Origin: Paenibacillus kobensis NBRC 15729
GTDB taxonomy: Bacteria > Bacillota > Bacilli > Paenibacillales > Paenibacillaceae
Length of the DNA: 64,000 bases
Assembly (NCBI RefSeq): GCF_004000825.1
Contig: NZ_BILZ01000014.1
Coordinates: 1-64,000, forward strand
Direction of reading: 5' to 3'
Shown: piece after piece, positions 51,221 to 60,166 of the stretch
How the letters are laid out: every line of letters begins with the position of its first letter
Position numbering within the stretch: position 1 is the stretch's first letter
The notes under the pieces: generated by a model
Told to the model about the DNA's origin: nothing
Seen by the model: only the letters and a program-made list of their open reading frames with translations
The model's database searches: none
Program-made: the position numbers and the translations under genes

Positions 51221-51874
51221 CTAGCGTTGGTAAAATAGTTCCAAACTCATATGCTCCAGGGCATTTCTCTCTCTGTACCACAGATTGCTGTCTCGAATCA
51301 GCACGCTGCCAACCGGTACATGCACAGCTACACTTGGCATTTTTTCAGCAATGTACTGTATTCGATCTCTACCATACTTGTGTTGATAATGCAGGGGATG
51401 CGCATGACTTCCCGGCCATATCTCTACCCAATTCCTCTGCGATAGTAATACTGATATTGGAATGAATACATTCAGTTGATTACAAGGCGACCTTATCTCG
51501 GCAACTTCAGCCAATATTGGTGTCGATCCCATGCATATATTCCGATCATTCAGATTTCGCGTATCACCGGGGTTTACCGCCACAACTCGGAGTGTGCAGC
51601 TATTGCCAAGCAGAGACTCAATAACCCGTAATATGTCTGGGTTCTCGGCAACATGCGAATCAATAAACGAAGCAGATATCGGGAATTGAATATGACCGTT
51701 TGTGTCAAGTTCCGATCCTTTTATTCCGTTTACCAATCGCTTAATTTCGGCCAGCTGCTTAACTTTGAATACGTTGTCGAGGATGACGTACCCTTTAATA
51801 TCCATTAACGCCGTAATAGAATCGATATTCACATCTGACTGAAGTCCTGATTCTCCTCGGACTGATGATGCCAT
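51221..51874 (-). CDS. PhyH-like protein with degenerate iron site
   Basis: A 217-residue protein resembling phytanoyl-CoA dioxygenases (Fe(II)/2-oxoglutarate fold). The opening GYVILDNVFKVKQLAEIKRLV and the WPGSHAHPLHY segment (PGSH at 154-157) fit. The HxD metal pair expected around residues 110-120 is not visible (the sequence there is RNICMGSTP), and the last ligand region is altered, so dioxygenase activity is uncertain. It stands alone on the minus strand between the two plus-strand parts of the cluster. AAAGGATG precedes the ATG. Confidence 0.6.
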   Translation of the reverse strand: MASSVRGESGLQSDVNIDSITALMDIKGYVILDNVFKVKQLAEIKRLVNGIKGSELDTNGHIQFPISASFIDSHVAENPDILRVIESLLGNSCTLRVVAVNPGDTRNLNDRNICMGSTPILAEVAEIRSPCNQLNVFIPISVLLSQRNWVEIWPGSHAHPLHYQHKYGRDRIQYIAEKMPSVAVHVPVGSVLIRDSNLWYRERNALEHMSLELFYQR

Positions 51875-52057
51875 TACGATTCATCCTTTCTTACGGAAAT
51901 GTATGGACGCTATACGTGTCCGATATACATTCAGCCTATCAAAGAGAAATGCTCATTACTCGGCTTATTGCATCACATTCGTTAATAATGCCGAGTTGCC
52001 CCTTGGAGAAAGGGGTTACACTAGTCCTACTGAAAACATGAATGGGGGATATATAGG

Positions 52058-53491
52058 ATGAACACTCAATGGTCAATAGAATCGTTCTTTCAGCTCTTAC
52101 AACGAAATGATGAGCCCGCTATTCTGTTAGACGACAGTCCTGCTATTACATACCATCAATTATTATCATCTATCGATACTAATGTACGGCTTCTTCAGCC
52201 CAGTGGCCCTAGTGGCCAATCGTGCATCGTTACGATAGATGTATCTTTATCCTGGCGCTTTATCCCACTTATGCTTGCAGCCTTTAAGCTTCGCTGGACA
52301 GTAATCCCTATTGACTCTGTCCATGATAAAACGCTCGCTCATAAAATGAACGCTGAATTCCCGCATGCGCTGCACTTAGATGAGTCTAACGTGGACGATA
52401 CAGGACTCATTAAGTTATCCCATCCGCCCACGCTCATTCCAAATATTGATCCCCAGCTCGCTCATGTTGCTCTTATGGTCCAAACCTCGGGCACATCTGG
52501 TCACCCAAAACTCGTCATGCTGACTTATGAGAATCTTGCATCCAATGCTGCCGATATTGTGGAGGCACTGAGATTGGAATCACATGAACGCATTCTTATC
52601 CAACGACCTCTGTCCTATTCATCCGCCTTGACGGGGGAGTTGTTGGCCGGACTCGCTGCCGGTAGCGCAATTTATATTAAACCGGCAGCCTACTCTCCAT
52701 TGTTGACGCTCTCGCTTATTCAAAAGCATGCAATTACAACAATCGGTTCATCCCCTACACTACTCACCCTGCTTGCCCCCCACACCAGTAAATACGATAT
52801 GTCGAGCTTGCAACGTATTATTCTCAGTGGCGAACGCTTAACAGAGACACAGCTCGCTACGATACTCACCGCATACCCCAACAATGTTTCCTTATGGAAT
52901 GCTTACGGTATGACGGAGACTGCCCCAAGAATCAGCTGCTTACAAATCGATAGCGATAAACATAAGGCTGCGTGTGTTGGCCCTCCTCTTCGTCACGTCA
53001 ATGTTGCCATTGTGAACTCCAATGGCGGTCCTGTGCCGGAAGGGTCTAGCGGCTTCCTGATTGTCTCCGGTCCCAACGTCATGAGAGGCTACTATAACAA
53101 TCCGGAGCTCACTCAACAGAAAATCCGCGATGGTTGGCTGTTTACCGGTGATACGGCATCTATTCAAAACGGTATGATCATTATCCATGGAAGAGCAGAT
53201 CATATGATAATTCGGGCAGGCTGCAATATATATCCCGAGGAGATTGAGTCACTTATCGCCGGGTGCCCTGGTGTTTACGAAGCATATGCTTTCGGAATAC
53301 CCCATTCTCGTCGTGGAGCGGAAATTCACGTCTGGTTAACCTGTGCGGATGGTGTTACTACACTAGATATCCAGCAATATCTTCTCAACATTGACGCTAA
53401 TCCGCGTCTCTGGCCGGACGTTATACATGTTCGGGATGAACTCCCCAAGACTTCCACTGGAAAACGGTTTCGAGCAACCCCGCCTATTTAA
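52058..53491 (+). CDS. AMP-forming acyl-CoA/ACP ligase
   Basis: Adenylate-forming enzyme of 477 residues. Motifs: TSGTSGHPK (A3), YGMTE (A5), TGDTA (A7), GRADHMI and the C-terminal PKTSTGKRFR, whose Lys contacts the adenylate. It should activate a carboxylic acid and load it on CoA or on the ACP of the nearby operon, giving a starter unit. The shortened middle and lack of a carrier domain fit a free-standing ligase. GGGGGAT lies upstream of the ATG. It is transcribed with the SRPBCC-PDZ gene 109 bp later. Confidence 0.85.
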   Translation: MNTQWSIESFFQLLQRNDEPAILLDDSPAITYHQLLSSIDTNVRLLQPSGPSGQSCIVTIDVSLSWRFIPLMLAAFKLRWTVIPIDSVHDKTLAHKMNAEFPHALHLDESNVDDTGLIKLSHPPTLIPNIDPQLAHVALMVQTSGTSGHPKLVMLTYENLASNAADIVEALRLESHERILIQRPLSYSSALTGELLAGLAAGSAIYIKPAAYSPLLTLSLIQKHAITTIGSSPTLLTLLAPHTSKYDMSSLQRIILSGERLTETQLATILTAYPNNVSLWNAYGMTETAPRISCLQIDSDKHKAACVGPPLRHVNVAIVNSNGGPVPEGSSGFLIVSGPNVMRGYYNNPELTQQKIRDGWLFTGDTASIQNGMIIIHGRADHMIIRAGCNIYPEEIESLIAGCPGVYEAYAFGIPHSRRGAEIHVWLTCADGVTTLDIQQYLLNIDANPRLWPDVIHVRDELPKTSTGKRFRATPPI

Positions 53492-53600
53492 TCCTCCTTC
53501 GGAAAAACGATGACTGAATACACATTAGCCGACGACTTCCTAAATTAAAGCTGAGGTTTTATTCAACAACAAGTATTATGCTAATGCCGAGGTGATCGTA

Positions 53601-54467
53601 ATGTTACTAAATAACGGGACAGCCTCCAGCAATTCAATCTGGATCGATGCTCCTGTCCTAGCACTTTGGAAATTCGTGTCAACAGCTTCCGGATGGAAGA
53701 GGTTTTTAGCCGACATATCCTCGCTCTCATCATCTTGCGATGATATACAAGTTGGTGACACGGTAATGTTGGTCATTGGAGAACTAACGAATCATGCGAC
53801 TTGCTCGGGGCGGCAAGAGTATGAGCATATTGTCTTTGATGAGAGATATTCAGTCATATTACCCGACGGGAATATATGGTCATACAAGCTATGTACAACG
53901 TTTGAGTTTGTTGAGCATGATGGGAGCACGAAGTTAACAGTAACCGTAAATAGCCCCGATCCGAACGAAGCTTTGCATTGGATAATGGAGTGCGGCGAGA
54001 TGGGGTGGCGCCAATCATTGTTTCATTTGAAACTAGTGGCGGAACTTGGTCTGGATTTACGCAATGAAATATTCAATTACCCTAGGCTCGGTGTTATGAA
54101 CTACACGGCGACAAAGAAGCAACTTATCGAACAAGGTCTCGATTCCGAAAAACAAGGCGGTAATTATATCGGAACATCCTACCCCGGAGGCCCTGCCTGG
54201 CAGGCCGGAATTCGCGACGGTGCAATAATCACCCGGCTTGCGTATCAGCCGGTATCGACCTATCGGGATTTCGTTCGTGTACTTGGATCGTTATCCGGCA
54301 AATCCGCAGCTCCAATCGAAGTTGTCTATTATGAGAACGGTCGTTGCCTGAACACTTTAATCTATTTGACCTATGAAGATCAGTTTACGGGAATGATTGA
54401 TCCAGAGAGTATTTCACTGGCTGAAGTCAGCGCAAGAAGAAGACAACGCACTAAAGAGATTCATTAG
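53601..54467 (+). CDS. SRPBCC domain fused to a PDZ domain
   Basis: A 288-residue fusion that I have not seen before. The N-terminal ~150 residues look like an SRPBCC/AHSA1 or polyketide-cyclase-type ligand cavity (IDAPVLALWKFVSTASGWKR start). The C-terminal ~90 are PDZ-like (GGNYIGTSYPGGPAWQAGIR, DGAIITRLAYQPVSTYRDFV). No signal peptide or membrane helix is present, so the PDZ is cytoplasmic. ATG 53601 has GAGGTGA five bases upstream. It may hold or cyclise an intermediate while docking to a partner protein; both roles are inference. Confidence 0.65.
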   Translation: MLLNNGTASSNSIWIDAPVLALWKFVSTASGWKRFLADISSLSSSCDDIQVGDTVMLVIGELTNHATCSGRQEYEHIVFDERYSVILPDGNIWSYKLCTTFEFVEHDGSTKLTVTVNSPDPNEALHWIMECGEMGWRQSLFHLKLVAELGLDLRNEIFNYPRLGVMNYTATKKQLIEQGLDSEKQGGNYIGTSYPGGPAWQAGIRDGAIITRLAYQPVSTYRDFVRVLGSLSGKSAAPIEVVYYENGRCLNTLIYLTYEDQFTGMIDPESISLAEVSARRRQRTKEIH

Positions 54468-54507
54468 CCTCGGGCCCTATGTCGGCTTCATTCCTCGGTT
54501 GATTACA

Positions 54508-54546
54508 AAAAGAGTTGATACCATTCGTGGTATCAACTCTTTTACT
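54508..54546. terminator. Bidirectional terminator
   Basis: AAAAGAGTTGATACCA-TTCG-TGGTATCAACTCTTTT, a perfect stem with a UUCG-type tetraloop and A/T tails both ways. It ends the SRPBCC-PDZ gene. Confidence 0.9.
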
Positions 54547-54662
54547 TTTACTTTAACTTCTTCTAGATACGAGTACTGGTTTCTTCAACGACGTCATAAG
54601 GGAATTGCCCGATAGCAGATGAACGGCAGCCTAAATTCCGTCAATAATTCTATTACATTTAA

Positions 54663-55457
54663 CTATCCGACGACTCTCTCTTGCGATTTACGATAATAAT
54701 AGATTCGGTAAGGCAATCCAATAAATAATGTTACTAGAAATGCCGAATAGAAGGTAGAATTGGTCACTTCCTGTAAGCGAAGTACTGTATCAACTCCAGA
54801 TATGCAGACAGCCAGCATAATACGAGCCACTCTCGTTGGTGGTGTCGTTTGGGGATCAGTAATCATAAAGAAGCTGAATAACTGAAAAGAGGCACCAAGC
54901 ATTGGTCCAAATGCATAGAAGAGGGGTTCGTCGAAGAAATAGTACCGTATACAAGCAAAGAATGCAAACCCAAGAATAAAGGAAATAACGGTATCTAATC
55001 GGCCGGCCGAATACGCTGCGATCGCACCCAACAATAGAATAAATACCATTACCTCGTAACCGTTAGTCCACTGCTTAGGTGTACTTACGGCATATTGCGG
55101 CAGAAACCAGAGCATGAAACACATTGCAACATTGTTCGGATTAAATATATGCTTACCCCGCATCCGGACCGCGTGCTTGATTATTATAGATAACAGCGAG
55201 GCGCAGGCATATGGCCACAGCAAATGAGAGCTCAGAAGTAGGCTTATACCTAGACCTGTAATGAGAGCGCTTGTTGGCATGATCCATTGTCTTCGAATCA
55301 GACGTGTCAACAGGAGCTCGGCCATTACCGCCACACTCACGGATACAGCCATACTATCCCATTTCTGAAAAAATCCAAGAAATAACTGGCCAGCTATTAC
55401 AAAACTGAGCAGGAACAGGAGTACAAAATAACGGGGATCTACTTTGATACCCATCAT
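54663..55457 (-). CDS. unbU: UnbU-like membrane protein (RnfD/NqrB-related)
   Basis: Integral membrane protein of 264 residues with seven or eight hydrophobic segments, resembling the NqrB/RnfD fold. Blocks FNPNNVAMC and FMITDPQTTP are family landmarks. The SGAT motif that carries covalent FMN in NqrB/RnfD is not seen, so it may not work as a redox pump. UnbU homologues lie beside UnbV and UnbL in enediyne clusters, where their roles are unknown. The ATG overlaps the unbV stop (ATGA). Last gene of the operon. Confidence 0.7.
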   Translation of the reverse strand: MMGIKVDPRYFVLLFLLSFVIAGQLFLGFFQKWDSMAVSVSVAVMAELLLTRLIRRQWIMPTSALITGLGISLLLSSHLLWPYACASLLSIIIKHAVRMRGKHIFNPNNVAMCFMLWFLPQYAVSTPKQWTNGYEVMVFILLLGAIAAYSAGRLDTVISFILGFAFFACIRYYFFDEPLFYAFGPMLGASFQLFSFFMITDPQTTPPTRVARIMLAVCISGVDTVLRLQEVTNSTFYSAFLVTLFIGLPYRIYYYRKSQERVVG

Positions 55458-57193
55458 GATACCCCGCCCGCCCCCTCAACAATCGTTACAATCCGATCAA
55501 TTGGTATGTTACTTTTCTCCTCAACACGACCGCTGGGCCACTGAATACGAATACTATCGATACTAGTAGCCTGTTTTAAGCCAAAATGAATGCGAGGATC
55601 ACTCTGTCCCCCATGGCTGTTGCCGCCGTCTCGCTCAATCACAGTAGACACACCATTAACCGTGAATGTCACTTTTGCCCCAACGCCATCCCGATTACTT
55701 GGCGGGGTTCCTACAAGCTTCAATGTAATCCAGTGGTTTCCTATGTTATTAATATTTTTATACACACGTGCAGGGCCCCCTTGGTTGGCGAAGACAAGAT
55801 CCAGCGTTCCCCTGTTCCACAGATCCACCGCCGCAACGCCTCGTGAATCCTCCGTGAAGTTAAGTCCAATTTCTTGCGCAATGTCCGTAAACGAATAGCC
55901 ATCGTTCAGAAATAGCTTCTTATGCTCATATCCTGACATCGACTTTTCCTTGAAAGCAGGCCAATTTTTAGCATCCTCCACAATATAACCAGGGGTTGTT
56001 GCCAACGTTCCCATATCAAACCAGTAGTTTTTCTTCTTACTGGCGGAAATGAAGCCGTTCGTGACCATCAAGCTCATCTGACCGCTGTTGTCGACATCTA
56101 GAAAACGAGCCCCCCATGAGAAGCCTGCTTGCTTGACTCCCATCTCCGCCGCAACATCGCGATAAACTCCTTTCGCATCCTCATGCCATAATTGGTTGCC
56201 TTCAAGCAAATATTTCTCTTTGCTAATATTGCTCACATAATTCACTAATTTTCCGTCATGGAACACATCCGCAAAATCAACATTCATTCCCTTAAACGTA
56301 TCGTCGCCGATACCTCGGCTCTGGACAATCTTTTTAAACCCTTTTCCTGCTTGGTTAAGGTACAAGGAATCCGGGCCGAAGTCATTGGCATTATAAATAT
56401 CCGGCCAGTTATCTCCATTTAGATCGGCTGATCCTGTCGCTAGTGTCCAACCCGTGTCGTCTACGCCCATCTCCGCTGCCACGTCCGTAAACGTACCATC
56501 ACCATTATTATGATAGAGTACATTGTGACCGCCGTTACGAGCACGCTCGAAGTCGCTGAGCATAATTTTCGTCGACGTAAGGTTCCACATATTGATCGTC
56601 TCGCGGAAATAACAACCCAGATACAAATCGAGCAACCCGTCGCGATCATAATCAAGTGTGATTACCTTGTTCACATATCCCCTGTAGCCGACGCCGGCTG
56701 AATCGGTAACCTCCGTAAATGTACCGTTTCCATTGTTTTTATACAACCTGCTCTTACCCCAGCTTCCGATAAACAAACTAGGATAACCGCTGTTATCGTA
56801 ATCAAGCCATACAGCGGCTTCGGAAATTCCATCAGTGTTAACTTCCGTCACACCCGCTGCTTTGCTAACGTCTTGAAATGTACCGTCCCCATTGTTCTTA
56901 TAAAGGACATTTGCTGATCCCCGCTTGCTATTGATGAAATAGATATCCATCCATCCGTCGCCGTTATAATCAGCTACAGCTACTCCGGCACCTGTAGAAG
57001 CGAGCCATGGAAAGATATTGGAGACCTTCGGATCGAACGTATCCTTGGCGTGCACGAACGATATACCAGCCTTCTTCGTTACCTCTTCGAATGTAAAACC
57101 ATACGAAACTTTTTCTTTAGCGCCGCAGCCCCCTAGTACAACCATAAGAACGGCGATGACTACAATCCATTTCACACTGTACAAATGATTCAC
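55454..57193 (-). CDS. unbV: UnbV-like lipoprotein with FG-GAP repeats and ASPIC domain
   Basis: Exported lipoprotein of 579 residues: lipobox LGGC (Cys23), then repeated FG-GAP/VCBS-like blocks (GVAVADYNGDGWMDIYF, LYKNNGDGTFQDVS, LYLNQAG and others) forming a predicted Ca-binding beta-propeller, and a C-terminal ASPIC/UnbV domain (about 500-575, HGGQSDPRIHFGL). The Asp-rich loops (DYNGDG, DYDRDG, DLNGD) are the calcium sites. It probably sits outside the membrane and binds a ligand or the product. The next gene overlaps by four bases. Confidence 0.83.
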   Translation of the reverse strand: MNHLYSVKWIVVIAVLMVVLGGCGAKEKVSYGFTFEEVTKKAGISFVHAKDTFDPKVSNIFPWLASTGAGVAVADYNGDGWMDIYFINSKRGSANVLYKNNGDGTFQDVSKAAGVTEVNTDGISEAAVWLDYDNSGYPSLFIGSWGKSRLYKNNGNGTFTEVTDSAGVGYRGYVNKVITLDYDRDGLLDLYLGCYFRETINMWNLTSTKIMLSDFERARNGGHNVLYHNNGDGTFTDVAAEMGVDDTGWTLATGSADLNGDNWPDIYNANDFGPDSLYLNQAGKGFKKIVQSRGIGDDTFKGMNVDFADVFHDGKLVNYVSNISKEKYLLEGNQLWHEDAKGVYRDVAAEMGVKQAGFSWGARFLDVDNSGQMSLMVTNGFISASKKKNYWFDMGTLATTPGYIVEDAKNWPAFKEKSMSGYEHKKLFLNDGYSFTDIAQEIGLNFTEDSRGVAAVDLWNRGTLDLVFANQGGPARVYKNINNIGNHWITLKLVGTPPSNRDGVGAKVTFTVNGVSTVIERDGGNSHGGQSDPRIHFGLKQATSIDSIRIQWPSGRVEEKSNIPIDRIVTIVEGAGGVS

Positions 57194-57196
57194 CGT

Positions 57197-58228
57197 TTAT
57201 ACTCCCCCCTTCTTCCAATATCCTTTGTTATCCAACAATACACGCGCCTCGTCCATCCATTTAATATAGTAAGGAATTTTATCATTTGAAATATTTTCTA
57301 TCATTTTCTTTGCCTCATGTACACGTTCAACGTACCATCTCGCCCCATCAGAAATATCATGTTGAAAAGAGGCCAGTTGCTCCATCCAATACCTTTCGTT
57401 CTGCAGCTTTCTCGCTTCTAGTCCAAATGCCAAACCTTGGTGAAAGGCCGCCAGACCGGAACGGGGAATGTGTTGCAGCGCTTTCTCGGCAACCGGAAGT
57501 TGATCAAAGAAGCTATAAGCGATCGCCAGCCCCAACCCGCTATAAACATCTTGTTGGCATGCTGCCGGCATCTGCTCGATTGCCGAAACTGTTTCATTGA
57601 TTTGAAATTGCTTGGCGAACCATAATCCTCGTCCAAACCCCTGTAAACATACTCTGCGATACGCAAGCGGGAAGTGATCGAATTTTTGATAGGAAAGCGG
57701 ATTGACGGGATATTCGAACAATGCGGATTTAAAACCAACACCGTCGAACACGATTGAGGCATAACGGGGGTCCAATGTCTTCAACCATTTGACGTAGCCG
57801 TCATAACGATAACGATAACGCGTATGAAGCCACCAGCCGAGTCCAACATAATATTGATAGAGATAATTTGCATCGAGGTTTTGTATATAATATTCGAAGC
57901 GCTTACCTTTGTTTAACCATAGTGAGGCCCTAGCAGCAAAACCCATGCCGGCTCCCTCATACGCAAAGCCCCTATAATAGGGATCAAACTCTCCCAAGAA
58001 GGATCGGATGCGATCGAATTTAATAATAGGTAGAATAACGTAGTTATTGCCGTTTAGAAATGCGCTAAGAATAATAGGAAACCGCATGTTGAACAAGGTA
58101 CTTTTCGAGACTTGGAATCGTTTAAGTATGCGAGGAACGCTTACGTGAAACATCCTCAAATAAAGGAGAGGTATGCCTAGCATGATGATGACAGCTACTC
58201 CTAGCCATAACTGCATTCCATTAATCAT
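57197..58228 (-). CDS. unbL: UnbL-like protein (DUF1702 family)
   Basis: Protein of 343 residues with an N-terminal membrane helix (7-25). The segment AYEGAGMGFAA (about 89-99) and the repeated G-rich, aromatic blocks (GLGWWLHTRY, GVGFKSALF, GLGLAIAYSF, QGLAFGLEAR) match DUF1702, the UnbL component linked to enediyne clusters. The start overlaps the ACP stop (ATGA), so it is coupled to the carrier protein. It is likely a membrane-tethered protein facing the cytoplasm or cell surface; its function is unknown. Confidence 0.72.
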   Translation of the reverse strand: MINGMQLWLGVAVIIMLGIPLLYLRMFHVSVPRILKRFQVSKSTLFNMRFPIILSAFLNGNNYVILPIIKFDRIRSFLGEFDPYYRGFAYEGAGMGFAARASLWLNKGKRFEYYIQNLDANYLYQYYVGLGWWLHTRYRYRYDGYVKWLKTLDPRYASIVFDGVGFKSALFEYPVNPLSYQKFDHFPLAYRRVCLQGFGRGLWFAKQFQINETVSAIEQMPAACQQDVYSGLGLAIAYSFFDQLPVAEKALQHIPRSGLAAFHQGLAFGLEARKLQNERYWMEQLASFQHDISDGARWYVERVHEAKKMIENISNDKIPYYIKWMDEARVLLDNKGYWKKGGV

Positions 58229-58473
58229 GATTGGCGTTTGCCTATTACCTTTGCCGTGACATCCGACAAAGTATTCAATGACGATAACTCTTCTTCCTCA
58301 AGCCTAATGCCATATTCACGTTCAAGATGAACGGCTAGTTCCAGAACCATAAGCGAATCAATATTTAGTTCATTTAACGGTCGCTCCAGACATTCCTCGG
58401 TTAGTTCATCACCCGTCAACTGGCTTGCCAATTTAATAAGTTTTGCATTAAATTTGTTTACATCCTGAATCAT
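58225..58473 (-). CDS. Acyl carrier protein
   Basis: Free-standing carrier of 82 residues. IDSLMV supplies the Ser (Ser40) that takes the phosphopantetheine arm; the acidic helix after it (ELAVHLEREYGIRLEEEEL) is the usual docking surface. No phosphopantetheinyl transferase gene is in the window, so a housekeeping enzyme would have to activate it. It lies 16 bp after the reductase and overlaps the UnbL-like gene. Confidence 0.9.
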   Translation of the reverse strand: MIQDVNKFNAKLIKLASQLTGDELTEECLERPLNELNIDSLMVLELAVHLEREYGIRLEEEELSSLNTLSDVTAKVIGKRQS

Positions 58474-58489
58474 TTACATTCCCCTCTCG

Positions 58490-59248
58490 TCAATTTAAAG
58501 TTAGGCCCCCGTCTACCACAAGCACCTGACCGGTAATATACGATGCCTCATTGGATAGCAGGAAGGCAACGGCACTAGCAATTTCGCATGGTTTTCCAAC
58601 CCGCCTTAGCGGAGCCGCTTGCTCGGCAGATAATCGTTTGGCATGAGGCAAGGTCTCGAGCATATCTGTCGCGATATAGCCGGGCGCAACTGCATTGACA
58701 CGAACGCCGAGACCGGCCGTTTCCTTCGCCAATGCTTTTGTCATACCAATAATACCCGCTTTAGCCGCCGAATAATTAACCTGACCGATCGCACCGACCA
58801 GCCCGGCCACGGACGTTATATTTACGATGCTGCCCTTTGATACCGATAATGTCCTGATTAAGCCTTGAATCAATATAAATGCGGAGTTCAAATTTGTATT
58901 TATCACACTATGCCACTGTGAGGGCGTCATTCGAAACATCGATGCATCCGCCGTAATTCCCACATTGTTAACCAAATAATCCATTCGCGCATCAGTCTCT
59001 TCAAGAATTGCTTCCCTACAACGAATGATGTCCAATTCATTGGAATGGTCGCATTGAAAGGACTGAATCTGAACATCATATTGGCTACATAACTTCGTCA
59101 ACTCATAGGCTGCTTTCGCATCGTTTTTATACGTAAAGAAAACATCAGCCCCTGATCTTGCAAGCATGTGTACGATTTCTCGGCCGATCCCACGTGAGCC
59201 GCCTGTTACAATCGCCTTTTTTTTCTTAAAATCCCATTTTGCATGCAT
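58490..59248 (-). CDS. FabG-like beta-ketoacyl reductase
   Basis: NADPH-dependent ketoreductase of 252 residues. GGSRGIG (cofactor), NNVG, the catalytic Ser in NITSVAG, and YSAAK (Tyr, Lys) are intact, and the C-terminal LVVDGGLT is typical of FabG. I begin at the ATG at 59248, with GGAGG six bases upstream. It should reduce 3-ketoacyl-ACP made by the ketosynthase. There is no dehydratase or enoyl reductase gene nearby. Confidence 0.88.
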   Translation of the reverse strand: MHAKWDFKKKKAIVTGGSRGIGREIVHMLARSGADVFFTYKNDAKAAYELTKLCSQYDVQIQSFQCDHSNELDIIRCREAILEETDARMDYLVNNVGITADASMFRMTPSQWHSVINTNLNSAFILIQGLIRTLSVSKGSIVNITSVAGLVGAIGQVNYSAAKAGIIGMTKALAKETAGLGVRVNAVAPGYIATDMLETLPHAKRLSAEQAAPLRRVGKPCEIASAVAFLLSNEASYITGQVLVVDGGLTLN

Positions 59249-59307
59249 GAATAACCTCCTATGCCCCGTCATATTACGATTATCATCGGGATTCCAGAAG
59301 CAGGTGT

Positions 59308-60138
59308 CTACTCTTGGGCGGATGTCATACTGAATAAATGATAGCCATTCGAACGTCCACTGACACCCCACTGCTCCTCACAAGTTTTACGATGAATAAG
59401 CCCCTGATGAGCAGATGCGACCGCTAAGAATGCATCACTCGGCCTAATGATAGGTACTTCGTTCATTTCGGAGAGATTCGTTATTTCTTTCCATTTTAGA
59501 AGCGTGCTTGTTTCTGCTTCCACTCCCTTCCTGAATAGCAGCGCCACAATAGACTCAACTTCTGACGATTGTTCCTTGTGCGTTACATGCTCAAAAATAG
59601 AAGGAGGTTGAACGGTTACCATACAACAGATAACGGTATCCGTCATACCGGCTGCAAGTAAATCACGGGCATATAAAAAAGCAGATGCTGCAGAGGGAAT
59701 CGTATCAGACAGTGTGACGTTCGTTCCCTGTATTTGAAATAGAATAGACAGATGTCCGGCAAATGCATTCATTACCGTTTCAGGAAACAAACTCGGATTG
59801 ACATGGTTTACGCCATATTGAAGTGCATCCTGGTAAATAGAGATAATTGGTTCCAAGTTGGAATGGTTGGTGCACACGATTAAACCTGTTCGTCGTCCAA
59901 TGTCCGGTTGCAGCGGAACCTGGATTCCGGCCGAACGGAATGCCTCCCCTACAACTACACTGCCGTACCTTGCGACTCTTGATAAACGCTTTAGACCGTC
60001 CCAGCCATAACTGGCCGGATCAATATCAGGAAGCCTTGCTTGCCCCCAAGTCGCGATGTCCGCTGGCCGAGGTAGAAACTCCGTCCCTACTCCTGCTGGA
60101 CTAACGACACCTACCCCCGCTAAAGTTAATGAATACAT
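59308..60138 (-). CDS. Ketosynthase-like chain-length-factor-type protein
   Basis: Protein of 276 residues related to the N-terminal half of ketosynthases. [11 protein letters not shown] (114-124) is a hallmark of the chain-length-factor/Ketoacyl-synt_2 type. The active-site Cys is replaced by Ser (Ser149 in TIPSAAS) and the two catalytic histidines of the C-terminal half are absent, so it is not a condensing enzyme itself. As in aryl-polyene and type II systems, it probably pairs with the ketosynthase upstream (28 bp away) to set chain length. Start ATG 60138 follows GGGGGAGG. Confidence 0.75.
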   Translation of the reverse strand: MYSLTLAGVGVVSPAGVGTEFLPRPADIATWGQARLPDIDPASYGWDGLKRLSRVARYGSVVVGEAFRSAGIQVPLQPDIGRRTGLIVCTNHSNLEPIISIYQDALQYGVNHVNPSLFPETVMNAFAGHLSILFQIQGTNVTLSDTIPSAASAFLYARDLLAAGMTDTVICCMVTVQPPSIFEHVTHKEQSSEVESIVALLFRKGVEAETSTLLKWKEITNLSEMNEVPIIRPSDAFLAVASAHQGLIHRKTCEEQWGVSGRSNGYHLFSMTSAQE

Positions 60139-60166
60139 GCCCCTCCCCCTTTTCGCTTTGTGCAGA

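Noticed and set aside
51037-51281. An 81-codon minus-strand frame between the His-rich pair and the PhyH-like gene
   Set aside because: It overlaps the 40-bp hairpin and the end of the PhyH-like gene, and shows no domain or conserved composition.
54397-54615. A 72-codon frame past the SRPBCC-PDZ gene
   Set aside because: It spans a perfect bidirectional terminator and overlaps the preceding coding region.
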